NCBI GenBank assembly: GCA_002455425.1
Contig: DKKT01000063.1
Coordinates: 1 to 64,000 of the forward strand
Reading direction: 5' to 3'
Length of the DNA stretch: 64,000 nt
Origin: Chthonomonas sp. UBA6659
GTDB lineage: Bacteria > Armatimonadota > Fimbriimonadia > Fimbriimonadales > Fimbriimonadaceae
Shown here: positions 1 through 6,733 of the stretch, in pieces
Layout: the number at the start of each line of letters is the position of its first letter
How positions within the stretch are numbered: position 1 is the first letter of the stretch
Notes under the pieces: model-generated
Database searches by the model: none
Seen by the model: the letters and a program-made list of their open reading frames with translations, nothing else
What the model was told of the DNA's origin: nothing
Made by a program: the position numbers and the translations under genes

Positions 1-62
1 CCTCCTCAACCGGTTCGGGCTAACGCCCTCACCGACTTCTCCTCCAGTGGAGGAGAAGTAAC
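1..62. repeat. Dispersed repeat, unit B (partial), with terminator-like hairpin
   Basis: This stretch is nearly identical to 2874-2935 and related to 3039-3100. It contains a perfect 11-bp hairpin with a 3-nt loop at 35-59. It lies just beyond the 3' end of the reverse-strand nuoI gene and could terminate that operon. The matching unit A would lie outside the window. Confidence 0.75.
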
Positions 63-97
63 TCGAGCCTGGAGTGTTCGAGTCGTGTCGAGGCCGG

Positions 98-586
98 CTA
101 CTTCGGCATGTACTTCGAGACGTACGGTTCGTTCGATTCGCCAGGGTATGACTCGAGGAGCATCTCCTTCGTGTACAGAAAGTCCTCGCGTTTGTAGTCG
201 GCGAGTTCGAAGTTCTTCCGCAGCACAATCGCGCCGGTCGGGCAGGCGTCCTGGCAGTAGCCGCAGAAGATGCAGCGAATCATGTTGATCTCGTAGCGCA
301 CGGCATAGCGCTCGCCGGGGGAATAGCGCTCTTGGTCCGTGTTCTCGGCGGCTTCGACATAGATGCAGCGGGCCGGGCACGCGCCCGCACACAGCGAGCA
401 GCCGATGCAGCGCTCGAGCCCGCTCTCGTACCGGGTGAGGAAGTGGCGCCAGCGGTTGCGGGGGAACTGCTCCCGCATCTGATCCGGATATTGGACCGTC
501 ACCTTGCGGTGCATCAGCCGCTTCGCAGTGATCGAGAAACCGGTCAGGATCGGCTTGGCAACGTCGCGGAAGATCTCGACGCTCAT
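98..586 (-). CDS. nuoI: NADH-quinone oxidoreductase subunit I (NuoI)
   Basis: This 162-residue protein is the two-cluster ferredoxin-like subunit of respiratory complex I. It carries 4Fe-4S clusters N6a and N6b in the peripheral arm and passes electrons towards N2 in NuoB. Two classical CxxCxxCxxxCP motifs are visible: C60, C63, C66, C70 and C105, C108, C111, C115. The length matches the usual 150-180 residues. Its ATG overlaps the nuoB TGA as ATGA, so translation is coupled to nuoB. The direct nuoB-nuoI order, without nuoC, D or H between them, is unlike the standard nuoA-N operon. A hairpin at 35-59 lies 3' of the gene. Family identity is confident. Confidence 0.95.
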   Translation of the reverse strand: MSVEIFRDVAKPILTGFSITAKRLMHRKVTVQYPDQMREQFPRNRWRHFLTRYESGLERCIGCSLCAGACPARCIYVEAAENTDQERYSPGERYAVRYEINMIRCIFCGYCQDACPTGAIVLRKNFELADYKREDFLYTKEMLLESYPGESNEPYVSKYMPK

Positions 587-1164
587 ACCTTCACCTCGGT
601 CTCGAGCGTGCGCGGCGTGAGCTCGATCAGCCGCAGGTCACCGAACGATTTGGCCTTCTTCCGCTTGATCTTCTCTTGGAGCTTCATGATGCCGTAGATG
701 AGCGCATCGGGGGAGGGCGGACAGCCGGGGACGTAGACATCGACGGGGACCACTTGGTCGGCACCCTGGACGATCGCGTAGTTGTTGTAGACGCCGCCCG
801 AACTCGCGCATGCGCCCATGCTGATCACCCACTTGGGTTCCGGCATCTGGTCGTAAATCTGCCGCAGGACTGGGGCCATTTTCTTGCTCAGGCGACCGGC
901 GATGATCATGACGTCGGCCTGGCGGGGGGTGGCTCGGAACGCCTCCGAGCCGAACCGGGCCAGATCGAAGCGGCTCGCCACCGTCGACATCATCTCGATC
1001 GCGCAACAGGCCAGCCCGAAGGTCAGCGGCCAGAGGGCGTGGGCGCGCGCCTGAGCGATCAACGTCTCGGCCGTGGTGATCACGACGTTGCCACCCTTTT
1101 CGATTCCGCCCAGGACCGGCGTCGAGCTGTCGTGGAACACGACCGTTTCGATCTTCTTCGGCAT
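583..1164 (-). CDS. nuoB: NADH-quinone oxidoreductase subunit B (NuoB)
   Basis: This 193-residue protein is the complex I subunit that holds the terminal 4Fe-4S cluster N2 at the quinone site. The N2 ligands are visible: the adjacent pair C53-C54 in LACCAIEMM, then C119 in GACASSGG and C148 in VPGCPP. The start at MPKK is preferred over a TTG 18 nt upstream because TAGAAT (1173-1178) lies 8 nt before the ATG, which suggests a leaderless transcript. The gene overlaps nuoI by 4 nt. The other complex I subunits are not in this window. The lysine-rich segment near residues 165-175 is ordinary for the family. Confidence 0.95.
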   Translation of the reverse strand: MPKKIETVVFHDSSTPVLGGIEKGGNVVITTAETLIAQARAHALWPLTFGLACCAIEMMSTVASRFDLARFGSEAFRATPRQADVMIIAGRLSKKMAPVLRQIYDQMPEPKWVISMGACASSGGVYNNYAIVQGADQVVPVDVYVPGCPPSPDALIYGIMKLQEKIKRKKAKSFGDLRLIELTPRTLETEVKV

Positions 1165-1172
1165 TGCGATGG

Positions 1173-1178
1173 ATTCTA
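1173..1178 (-). promoter_or_regulatory. -10 box of nuoB
   Basis: TAGAAT is followed by 8 nt and then the nuoB ATG. No Shine-Dalgarno sequence fits between them, so the mRNA is probably leaderless. There is no convincing -35 box. Confidence 0.5.
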
Positions 1179-1203
1179 CCAATCCGAATGGAATGGCGTT
1201 CGC

Positions 1204-2703
1204 CTAGGGGGGCGGCGCGAAGTTGATCACGGTGTAGTGGACGATGAGCGGGTCGGTCGGCGGCGCGCATGCTCCCGGATCACCCATGCGGGCGACGCGC
1301 ACCGTGAAGAATCCTGGGCTCTTCGAGTGAATCTGCACGGAGTACGAGACGTTCCCCATTGGCGGCGTGACGGTCTCGACGCTTGCTTGAATCACGCTCC
1401 CGACTCCGGGCCCACCGGCCATGACCAGATCGCATGCGATCGTCTCGTCGTGGTAGTACCCGATCGGGTGGGCATGCGCGGGCAAACCGCCCACGCACGA
1501 GTAGATCGGCGCCCACGGAGGCGGAATCGGTACCGACCCCGTGAATCGCAGGTTGGGAGGGCCTCCCGACAACACCGCGCCACTGTCGATCCTCAGAGCC
1601 GCTCCACGTGGGATTCCCGGCCCGGCGACCCCGGCCCCTCGTCCATAGAGTCCAGCGAACAAGGGCCCTCCGTCGCCCGGGTCGGCAAATCCGACCACGC
1701 CATGATCCCCGGTCGTGGACTGACCCAGGACGCCGGGACCGCCGACTCCGGTCGCCTCGACCCCGGCGGCCGTGCCGGCGAGGGTGACCTGCGTCCCGGC
1801 GACGTTCTGGGTTCGGAGCCCGAAGCCCACTCCGGCGACGGTCGCGCTCGATTGACCGGGGTTGTCGGCGACGATCCCCGCGCTTGCCGTTCCCAGACGA
1901 GCCGACGGCCCGGTCGTCTGCCACCGCCCCAAGACACCCTCGGTCGTCGCGCCGAGCACACCGTGGGTGTCGTTCGGGGCGAAGCCGGCAACTCCGGCGG
2001 TGGGCATGGCCACAAGCCCCTCATGTCCACTCCCGTCGTACGCCCGGACGCCATAGGTTCCGTCCGTCAGCGTGACCAGTTGAGGCCCGTTCACGGCGCG
2101 AAGGGTCTCTGCCGCCGTCCCTAATTCGATTGCGCTCAACGGAAGCGCGGATTGGACGTGGATCGCGGGCGTGCCGTACACGTTCAGGCCCCCGTTGACC
2201 GCCAATTGGTAGCTGGGATCGGTCGATCCGCCGATCCCGACGCGTCCCTGGAAAACGTTGTCGAACACCCCGAACACGTTGGCAGCGTCGAGTCGGGCGA
2301 ACGAGAAGGGAAGGAGCCCAGGTGCGATCGTGCCCGTGAGCGCGCTCGCTTGGAGGTTGGTCAGTGCGCCGCCATTCCCGGCGAATGCATTGCCGGCGTT
2401 GGTCAGGCTCACAGGGTTGAGATAGCTCCCACCGAGTCGCGCCCCGGGGATCGTTCCCGAAGTCAGCTGGCTAGCATTCAGTGCCGTCAAACCGGAACCC
2501 CCTCCCACGAACTGGCCCGCCTTCATCGTCCCCGAGATGTTCGAGTGGCCGGTCTGGGTCAAACCAGGGGTGGTCGGCTGAACCACCATGAACCCCATGA
2601 CCGTCTGCCCGACGGCCGGGCCACTGTGGTAGATCAGAGTAAAGAGTCCTGCACCTAACATTCCGTAGATACAGGAAGAAAGTCGCTCGTTCTTGGTCGA
2701 CAT
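1204..2703 (-). CDS. Secreted tail-fibre/collagen-like hypothetical protein
   Basis: This is a 499-residue protein with an N-terminal hydrophobic segment (about residues 11-30), likely a signal peptide or anchor. The body is Gly/Ala/Thr-rich and low in complexity. The N-terminal third has the LTALNASQLTSGTIP... style repeats seen in phage tail-fibre-like and planctomycete/armatimonad surface proteins. The middle has many short glycine turns (GVLGATTEGVLG type), and the last 100 residues are less repetitive. The start is ATG at 2703 because GAGG lies 9 nt upstream and TACAAT (2723-2728) lies just upstream of that. An in-frame ATG at 2724 overlaps the -10 box and is rejected. No enzyme motif was recognised. 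The protein is likely surface-exposed or extracellular. Confidence 0.7.
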   Translation of the reverse strand: MSTKNERLSSCIYGMLGAGLFTLIYHSGPAVGQTVMGFMVVQPTTPGLTQTGHSNISGTMKAGQFVGGGSGLTALNASQLTSGTIPGARLGGSYLNPVSLTNAGNAFAGNGGALTNLQASALTGTIAPGLLPFSFARLDAANVFGVFDNVFQGRVGIGGSTDPSYQLAVNGGLNVYGTPAIHVQSALPLSAIELGTAAETLRAVNGPQLVTLTDGTYGVRAYDGSGHEGLVAMPTAGVAGFAPNDTHGVLGATTEGVLGRWQTTGPSARLGTASAGIVADNPGQSSATVAGVGFGLRTQNVAGTQVTLAGTAAGVEATGVGGPGVLGQSTTGDHGVVGFADPGDGGPLFAGLYGRGAGVAGPGIPRGAALRIDSGAVLSGGPPNLRFTGSVPIPPPWAPIYSCVGGLPAHAHPIGYYHDETIACDLVMAGGPGVGSVIQASVETVTPPMGNVSYSVQIHSKSPGFFTVRVARMGDPGACAPPTDPLIVHYTVINFAPPP

Positions 2704-2722
2704 AGCGCAATACCTCAAGGGC

Positions 2723-2728
2723 ATTGTA
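2723..2728 (-). promoter_or_regulatory. -10 box of the tail-fibre-like gene
   Basis: TACAAT is preceded by TG(A) and lies 19 nt from the chosen ATG, with GAGG in the leader. This is a conventional leadered, Shine-Dalgarno start, unlike most genes here. Confidence 0.5.
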
Positions 2729-3164
2729 TCAAGACTCTCTTGAATTCTCGCGTTGTCTCGTGAAAATCTACATGCTGGGGTGAAAGGGAACGACCTCTCC
2801 GCCTTTGGGGGAGAGGTCGGTGAGCGAAGCGAACCGGGTGGGTGGTCTCTCATTCGAGACCGAGAGTTCCCGGCCTCCTCAACCGGTTCGGGCTACGCCC
2901 TCACCGACTTCTCCTCCAGTGGAGGAGAAGTATTTGAGCTTGGGGGTGGGGAGTATTACCTCTCCGCCTTTGGGGGAGAGGTCGGTGAGCGAAGCGAACC
3001 GGGTGAGGTGGTCTCTCCGTCCGACCAAGAAGCCCCGGCCTCCTCAACCGGTTCGGGCAGCGTCATCCTCCCCTTGGAGGAGCAGTACTTGAGCCTGGCG
3101 GAGGTCGGGGGTCCGACCTTACGGGGTACGCGTTCCCGCGACGCCCCGAGGTGACCGCCGGACG

Positions 3165-3170
3165 TATAAT
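3165..3170 (+). promoter_or_regulatory. Consensus -10 box TATAAT, leaderless start
   Basis: A perfect TATAAT is followed by 6 nt and then GTG at 3177. The expected transcription start falls on the start codon. There is no Shine-Dalgarno sequence and no clear -35 box. Confidence 0.7.
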
Positions 3171-3176
3171 CACCAG

Positions 3177-4217
3177 GTGCTGACGACCTGGGTGAACGAG
3201 AGCGCGGATTGGGGAGACGAACTCCGAAACGCGTGGCGCGAGCTTGAGGCATCCAGCGTCACGGCGACCCCGTTTCAGTCCCACTCGTGGGTAAGCGCTT
3301 GGTGGGAAACCGTGGGTCGCCGTCGTCGACCGCGGATCGTGGTCGTTCGCGAAGGCAGAGACTGGGTCGGGTTGCTGCCGCTCTATCGAGCCGGTGTCTC
3401 GGGTCGAATCCTCCGGGTGATGGGGAGTGGGTCGAGCGACTATCTTCAGCCGCTGGCGAGGGCCGGTTACGAGGCGGCTGTGGCAAACGCTCTGACCACG
3501 GAGCTGCTGTCGGCTGCGGACACCGATCTCCTCGACGTCCAACAGTTGCGGGACGACCAGCCGCTCGCCAAGGGCTTGGAGGCGCAAGAGCAGCAGGCAT
3601 GCTGGGCTCTGGATCTGCCCGGTTCCTGGGACGCCTACCTCGGGTCCCTCTCCAAGAGTCTTCGCTACGAGGCCCGTCGGTCGTCTCGCTCGGGACGGAC
3701 GACCCTCCAGACCCTATCGGGACAGAGCGGGTTCACGATCCTCGTCGATCTCCACCGACGCCGATGGAGATCGCGGGGACTGCCCGGCGTCTTCTATTCC
3801 CGTCGGATCTGCGACTTCCACCGCCGGTTCCTCGCCCGCGCCGAGGGGAAGGCGGCGATCCGAGTACTCGAACGCGACGGTGAGCCGATCGGCGCCATTT
3901 ACCTTCTGCAGCACGGGCGTTCGACGTACTTCTACCAAGCCGGCATGGATCCTTCGGCGAAACGGTGGTCTCCGGGGACGACGCTGATCGCCGAGTCGGT
4001 TCGACGCGCGATCGACGAAGGTCACGAACGGTTCGATTTTCTCCGAGGCGACGAGCCGTACAAGTTGCGGTGGAAACCGCGGCGGCTGAGGACGTTGCGC
4101 GTCCTGCACCCGATCGGCGATGGCTTCGGCCGGGTCGTTCAGGGCTGGCACGCGTTGGGCTACACGACGGAGCGCCTGATGCGTTCCGGGTGGGCACGCC
4201 TGGGGTGGGGCAGCTAG
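3177..4217 (+). CDS. GNAT-type acetyltransferase, CelD/BcsL (Acetyltransf_6) family
   Basis: This 346-residue protein resembles the CelD-like, FemAB-related GNAT fold family (Acetyltransf_6) often linked to cellulose or exopolysaccharide synthesis. The N-terminal half has the typical TPFQSHSWVSAWWE opening followed by a LLPLYR strand. The C-terminal half has the GxIYLL...YFYQAGMD-x-W-SPG pattern and an FDFLRGDEPYKLRW ending. It starts with GTG placed by the TATAAT box. The next gene begins 2 nt after its stop, forming an operon with a GT2 glycosyltransferase and a CPBP protease, which supports a role in envelope or polysaccharide modification. The substrate cannot be told from sequence. Confidence 0.8.
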   Translation: MLTTWVNESADWGDELRNAWRELEASSVTATPFQSHSWVSAWWETVGRRRRPRIVVVREGRDWVGLLPLYRAGVSGRILRVMGSGSSDYLQPLARAGYEAAVANALTTELLSAADTDLLDVQQLRDDQPLAKGLEAQEQQACWALDLPGSWDAYLGSLSKSLRYEARRSSRSGRTTLQTLSGQSGFTILVDLHRRRWRSRGLPGVFYSRRICDFHRRFLARAEGKAAIRVLERDGEPIGAIYLLQHGRSTYFYQAGMDPSAKRWSPGTTLIAESVRRAIDEGHERFDFLRGDEPYKLRWKPRRLRTLRVLHPIGDGFGRVVQGWHALGYTTERLMRSGWARLGWGS

Positions 4218-4219
4218 GT

Positions 4220-4906
4220 TTGGAGCGTAAGCGTCAGGACGTCAAAGTCGCGGTGATCGTGCCGGCTTACAATGAGGCCGAGCGCATAAGCGCGGTCCTC
4301 GACGTCGTCACGCGGGCAAAGCTCGCCAAAGAGGTGATCGTCGTGTGCGACGGCTGCGTCGACGATACCGCCGCGATCGCCGGCAAGCACGCCGGCGTTC
4401 GAGTCGTGGAACTGCCTTACAATCGCGGCAAGGGTGCGGCGATGGTGGAAGGAGTCAAGGCGACCGACGCCCAGGTGATCGCCTTCGTCGATGCCGACCT
4501 GGTTGGGCTCAAGCCCGAGCACCTCGACAAAATCATTCTTCCGATCCTGACGGGCTCGGCCGAGATGTGCGTCGGGGTCTTTCGGGGCGGCAAATTCTGG
4601 AGCGATACGGCTCAGCGGATCAGCCCGTACATCAGTGGGCAGCGCGCGCTGCGACGGTCGTTGTTCGACTCGATCCCCTATCTCGCCGAACTCCGGATGG
4701 GGGTGGAGGTCACGATCAACACCTTCGCCAAGCGGCAGAAGGCGCGTGTGTTGCGGGTCGTGCTCCACGGGGTGAGCAACACCTTCAAAGAGAAGAAGAT
4801 GGGGATGCTCAAGGGGACGGCGGCGCGGACCAAAATGTACGCCGAGATCGCCCGCGCGATCGCCCGCAATCGGCGCAAGCGGCCGCGCGGAAAGATCAAG
4901 TCGTGA
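4220..4906 (+). CDS. Family 2 glycosyltransferase
   Basis: This 228-residue protein has a GT-A fold with the nucleotide-sugar motif VAVIVPAYNEAE (about 10-21) and a metal-binding D91-A-D93 in AFVDADLVGL. It also has the CDGCVDDT loop typical of GT2 enzymes. It is short, with no membrane helices, so it is a cytoplasmic or peripheral enzyme transferring a sugar to a lipid or polysaccharide acceptor. The likely start is TTG at 4220, 2 nt after the preceding stop; no ATG or GTG precedes the first beta strand in frame. The stop overlaps the next start as GTGA. Donor and acceptor are unknown. Confidence 0.8.
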   Translation: MERKRQDVKVAVIVPAYNEAERISAVLDVVTRAKLAKEVIVVCDGCVDDTAAIAGKHAGVRVVELPYNRGKGAAMVEGVKATDAQVIAFVDADLVGLKPEHLDKIILPILTGSAEMCVGVFRGGKFWSDTAQRISPYISGQRALRRSLFDSIPYLAELRMGVEVTINTFAKRQKARVLRVVLHGVSNTFKEKKMGMLKGTAARTKMYAEIARAIARNRRKRPRGKIKS

Positions 4907-5508
4907 CCCCCCTGGTCCTCGTCCAGATCGTCTTCGGTATCTGGATCACGATCAACCTGTTGACCTACGTGTCGAAGCGGCGATTCCGGCGTCACTATGC
5001 GGTGTTCGCGCGGGCCAAGTTCGGCGAATGGCTCGGCACGATGGCCTCGAGCGTGGTTCTGATCTTCACGACGATCACGGTCGGGATCCTCCTCATCGTG
5101 CTCTGGCCGAGCGTGCTCGGATGGACGTGGCTCATGCTCCTCGCGCGGCCCGAGGAGGCCGCCAACGCGGGTCAGAATCTGAACCTTGCCCCTGCCCAAA
5201 TCCCGTATGTCGGGCTTCTCTTCGTCGCGCTTCTCGCGTTAAGTGTGCCGCGGTTCGCGCGGTATGAGGAGGAGCAGTTTCGCAGGGGGACGAAAGGTCC
5301 AGGAGATGCGTTGGTTCGCAGCGTGAAGTTCGGGCTCGTCCACTGCATCGTCGGGGTTCCGATCGGGCTCGGCTTGGCCTTGACGATCCCGGGGCTCTGG
5401 TTCACCTATCAGTATCGTCGCGGTGGCGTTCGACGTGCCGTCTTCGTCCACTCGATCTACAACTGGCTGATCCTGATCGCGCTGGCGGGATGGCTGGTGT
5501 GGCGCTAG
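4903..5508 (+). CDS. CPBP-family intramembrane metalloprotease
   Basis: This 201-residue membrane protein has about five hydrophobic segments. The three CPBP/Abi motifs are present in order: EExxxR at E122-E123-R127, FxxxH at F143-H147, and H183/N187 in FVHSIYNW. The family cleaves CAAX-like or other membrane substrates within the bilayer (known for Rce1). The start GTG overlaps the GT2 stop, so it is translationally coupled. The first 80 residues form a membrane region with a loop of charged residues. Only 1 nt separates its stop from that of the convergent small zinc protein. The substrate is unknown. Confidence 0.8.
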   Translation: MTPLVLVQIVFGIWITINLLTYVSKRRFRRHYAVFARAKFGEWLGTMASSVVLIFTTITVGILLIVLWPSVLGWTWLMLLARPEEAANAGQNLNLAPAQIPYVGLLFVALLALSVPRFARYEEEQFRRGTKGPGDALVRSVKFGLVHCIVGVPIGLGLALTIPGLWFTYQYRRGGVRRAVFVHSIYNWLILIALAGWLVWR

Positions 5509-5509
5509 G

Positions 5510-5716
5510 TCAGGCGGCTTCTTCTTCGTCGGCGACGACGCTCTTGGCGGATTCCGCGGTCGAGTAGTCCCAGTTGTCGCAGTCGAGTCGCCGGCAGTAG
5601 ATCATTCGCTGAATGCTGCCGTCGTTCATCTCGACTTCCGCCTTATTCGCAAAGCGGCAGTCGAGACACAGTTCCGGCTCGAGAAGCCGGACCACCTTCA
5701 ATTGCTTTCGTGCCAT
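5510..5716 (-). CDS. Small zinc-binding protein (CxxC...CxxxxC)
   Basis: This 68-residue protein has a putative metal site made of C17/C20 (CLDC) and C41/C46 (CRRLDC), and an acidic C-terminus (ADEEEAA). The start is ATG at 5716 with AGGAG 8 nt upstream, a strong Shine-Dalgarno sequence for this window. The N-terminus is basic (MARKQLKVVR). I do not recognise a named family; a rubredoxin-like or zinc-ribbon role is inference from the four cysteines. It is divergent from the M48 protease and convergent with the CPBP protease. Confidence 0.75.
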   Translation of the reverse strand: MARKQLKVVRLLEPELCLDCRFANKAEVEMNDGSIQRMIYCRRLDCDNWDYSTAESAKSVVADEEEAA

Positions 5717-5866
5717 CCACGCACTCCTGATGTCCAGTCCTTGGACATAGCGATAGTGTCGGATGTTGCAGAAATGGGCCTCTCGGCTAGAAATACCGGG
5801 ATTGTGCGGGGCTCGATGAGGATTCGCGGGAACCTGGTCGGGGTTGCTCCTCGTCTTATCTCCAGG

Positions 5867-6694
5867 ATGCGGACGATCGCTCTGATCATTGCGGCGATAG
5901 CCCTCGGTGGACCGGCTTCGACGTTGGCGTTCGACCTCAAGCCGAGTATGCGCGAGCAGGTCAAGCTCGGCAAGTCTGCGTCCGAGCAGATCCGCAAGGA
6001 TCCGAAAGTGAAGGTCCTCCCCGACACCGACCTTCGGGTCAAGCTCCTTCGCCGCATCGCCGATCGACTCATGAAGACGATCCCGGAGAAGGAGGTCAAG
6101 TCCAAGCCTTGGGTGTACTCCTTCGACGTGATCCAAGACGACGAGATCAACGCCTTCGCCTTGCCTGGAGGGCCGGTCTTTTTCAACACGGGGCTCCTGA
6201 AGATGATGGACACCGAAGACCAAGTCGCCGGGGTCCTCGCTCATGAAATCATTCACGTCCGGAAGGAGCACTGGGCCCGCGACTACGCCCGCACCCTGGA
6301 GCAGCAGGGGCTCTTCCTCATCGCCGGACTGCTCCTCGGAGTCAACGACACCTTGATGCAGGGAGCGAGTCTCCTCGAGACCTATGGCCTTCAGCTTCCG
6401 CGCTCGCGGCGATTCGAGACCGAAGCCGACACCGAGGGATACGCGATGATGGTCCAAGCCGGCTACAACCCGCAAGGCATGGTCGACGTCTTCGTAATGC
6501 TCAACGCCAACCACAAGGGCAAACCGCCCGAGTTCATGTCGACCCACCCCGACGAGAAGAACCGGATCAAGAAGCTCCAGGACATGCTCGCGAAGGCACC
6601 TCAGGCGTACCCTCCCCAAACCCCGATCGTCGGTCCCTGGCGCAAGCGTGAGCAAGCGATCCTGCAGGTTCGCGGTCTCCTTGTCGGCCGCTGA
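5867..6694 (+). CDS. M48-family secreted metalloprotease (BepA/YfgC-like)
   Basis: This 275-residue protein has a signal peptide (about residues 1-21, ending STLAF) and an M48 catalytic domain. The zinc motif HEIIH is at 126-130 and the third ligand E184 lies in RRFETEAD. The upstream DDEINAFALPGGPVFFNTGL segment is diagnostic of periplasmic M48 proteases that watch over outer-membrane protein assembly. There is no TPR tail, so it is the short form. A small C-terminal stretch contains the M48 motif MSTHPDEKNRI. The start is ATG at 5867 with CTTATC 6 nt upstream. The C-terminal 35 residues are basic and unassigned. Confidence 0.88.
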   Translation: MRTIALIIAAIALGGPASTLAFDLKPSMREQVKLGKSASEQIRKDPKVKVLPDTDLRVKLLRRIADRLMKTIPEKEVKSKPWVYSFDVIQDDEINAFALPGGPVFFNTGLLKMMDTEDQVAGVLAHEIIHVRKEHWARDYARTLEQQGLFLIAGLLLGVNDTLMQGASLLETYGLQLPRSRRFETEADTEGYAMMVQAGYNPQGMVDVFVMLNANHKGKPPEFMSTHPDEKNRIKKLQDMLAKAPQAYPPQTPIVGPWRKREQAILQVRGLLVGR

Positions 6695-6733
6695 GGCTCG
6701 GGCATTCCTCCCGGCGTCCCGAGAATAATACGT

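Larger units (their letters stand above)
2704..3176. repeat. 473-bp intergenic region with two composite inverted-repeat cassettes
   Basis: No gene is supported here. Two cassettes lie in tandem. Unit A occupies 2792-2840 and 2957-3010 and is a CTCTCC/GGAGAG hairpin followed by a conserved tail with GAGCGAAGCGAACCGGGTG. A spacer containing GGTCTC follows, then unit B at 2874-2935 and 3039-3100, which is an inverted relative of A ending in a hairpin (2907-2931). Short reading frames across these units have open phases only because of the repeat composition. A related cassette in opposite orientation lies at 28981-29072, and a lone B unit lies at 1-62. The 3' end carries the promoter of the next gene. 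Confidence 0.85.

Noticed and set aside
676..2124. Long forward reading frame opposite nuoB and the tail-fibre-like gene
   Set aside because: Its composition is the mirror of the reverse genes with Arg/Asp/Gly-rich peptide and no motif; nuoB and nuoI motifs on the reverse strand are certain.
2753..3252. Small reading frames in the repeat cassettes
   Set aside because: They translate the repeated DNA itself, recur at other copies, and have no start signal.
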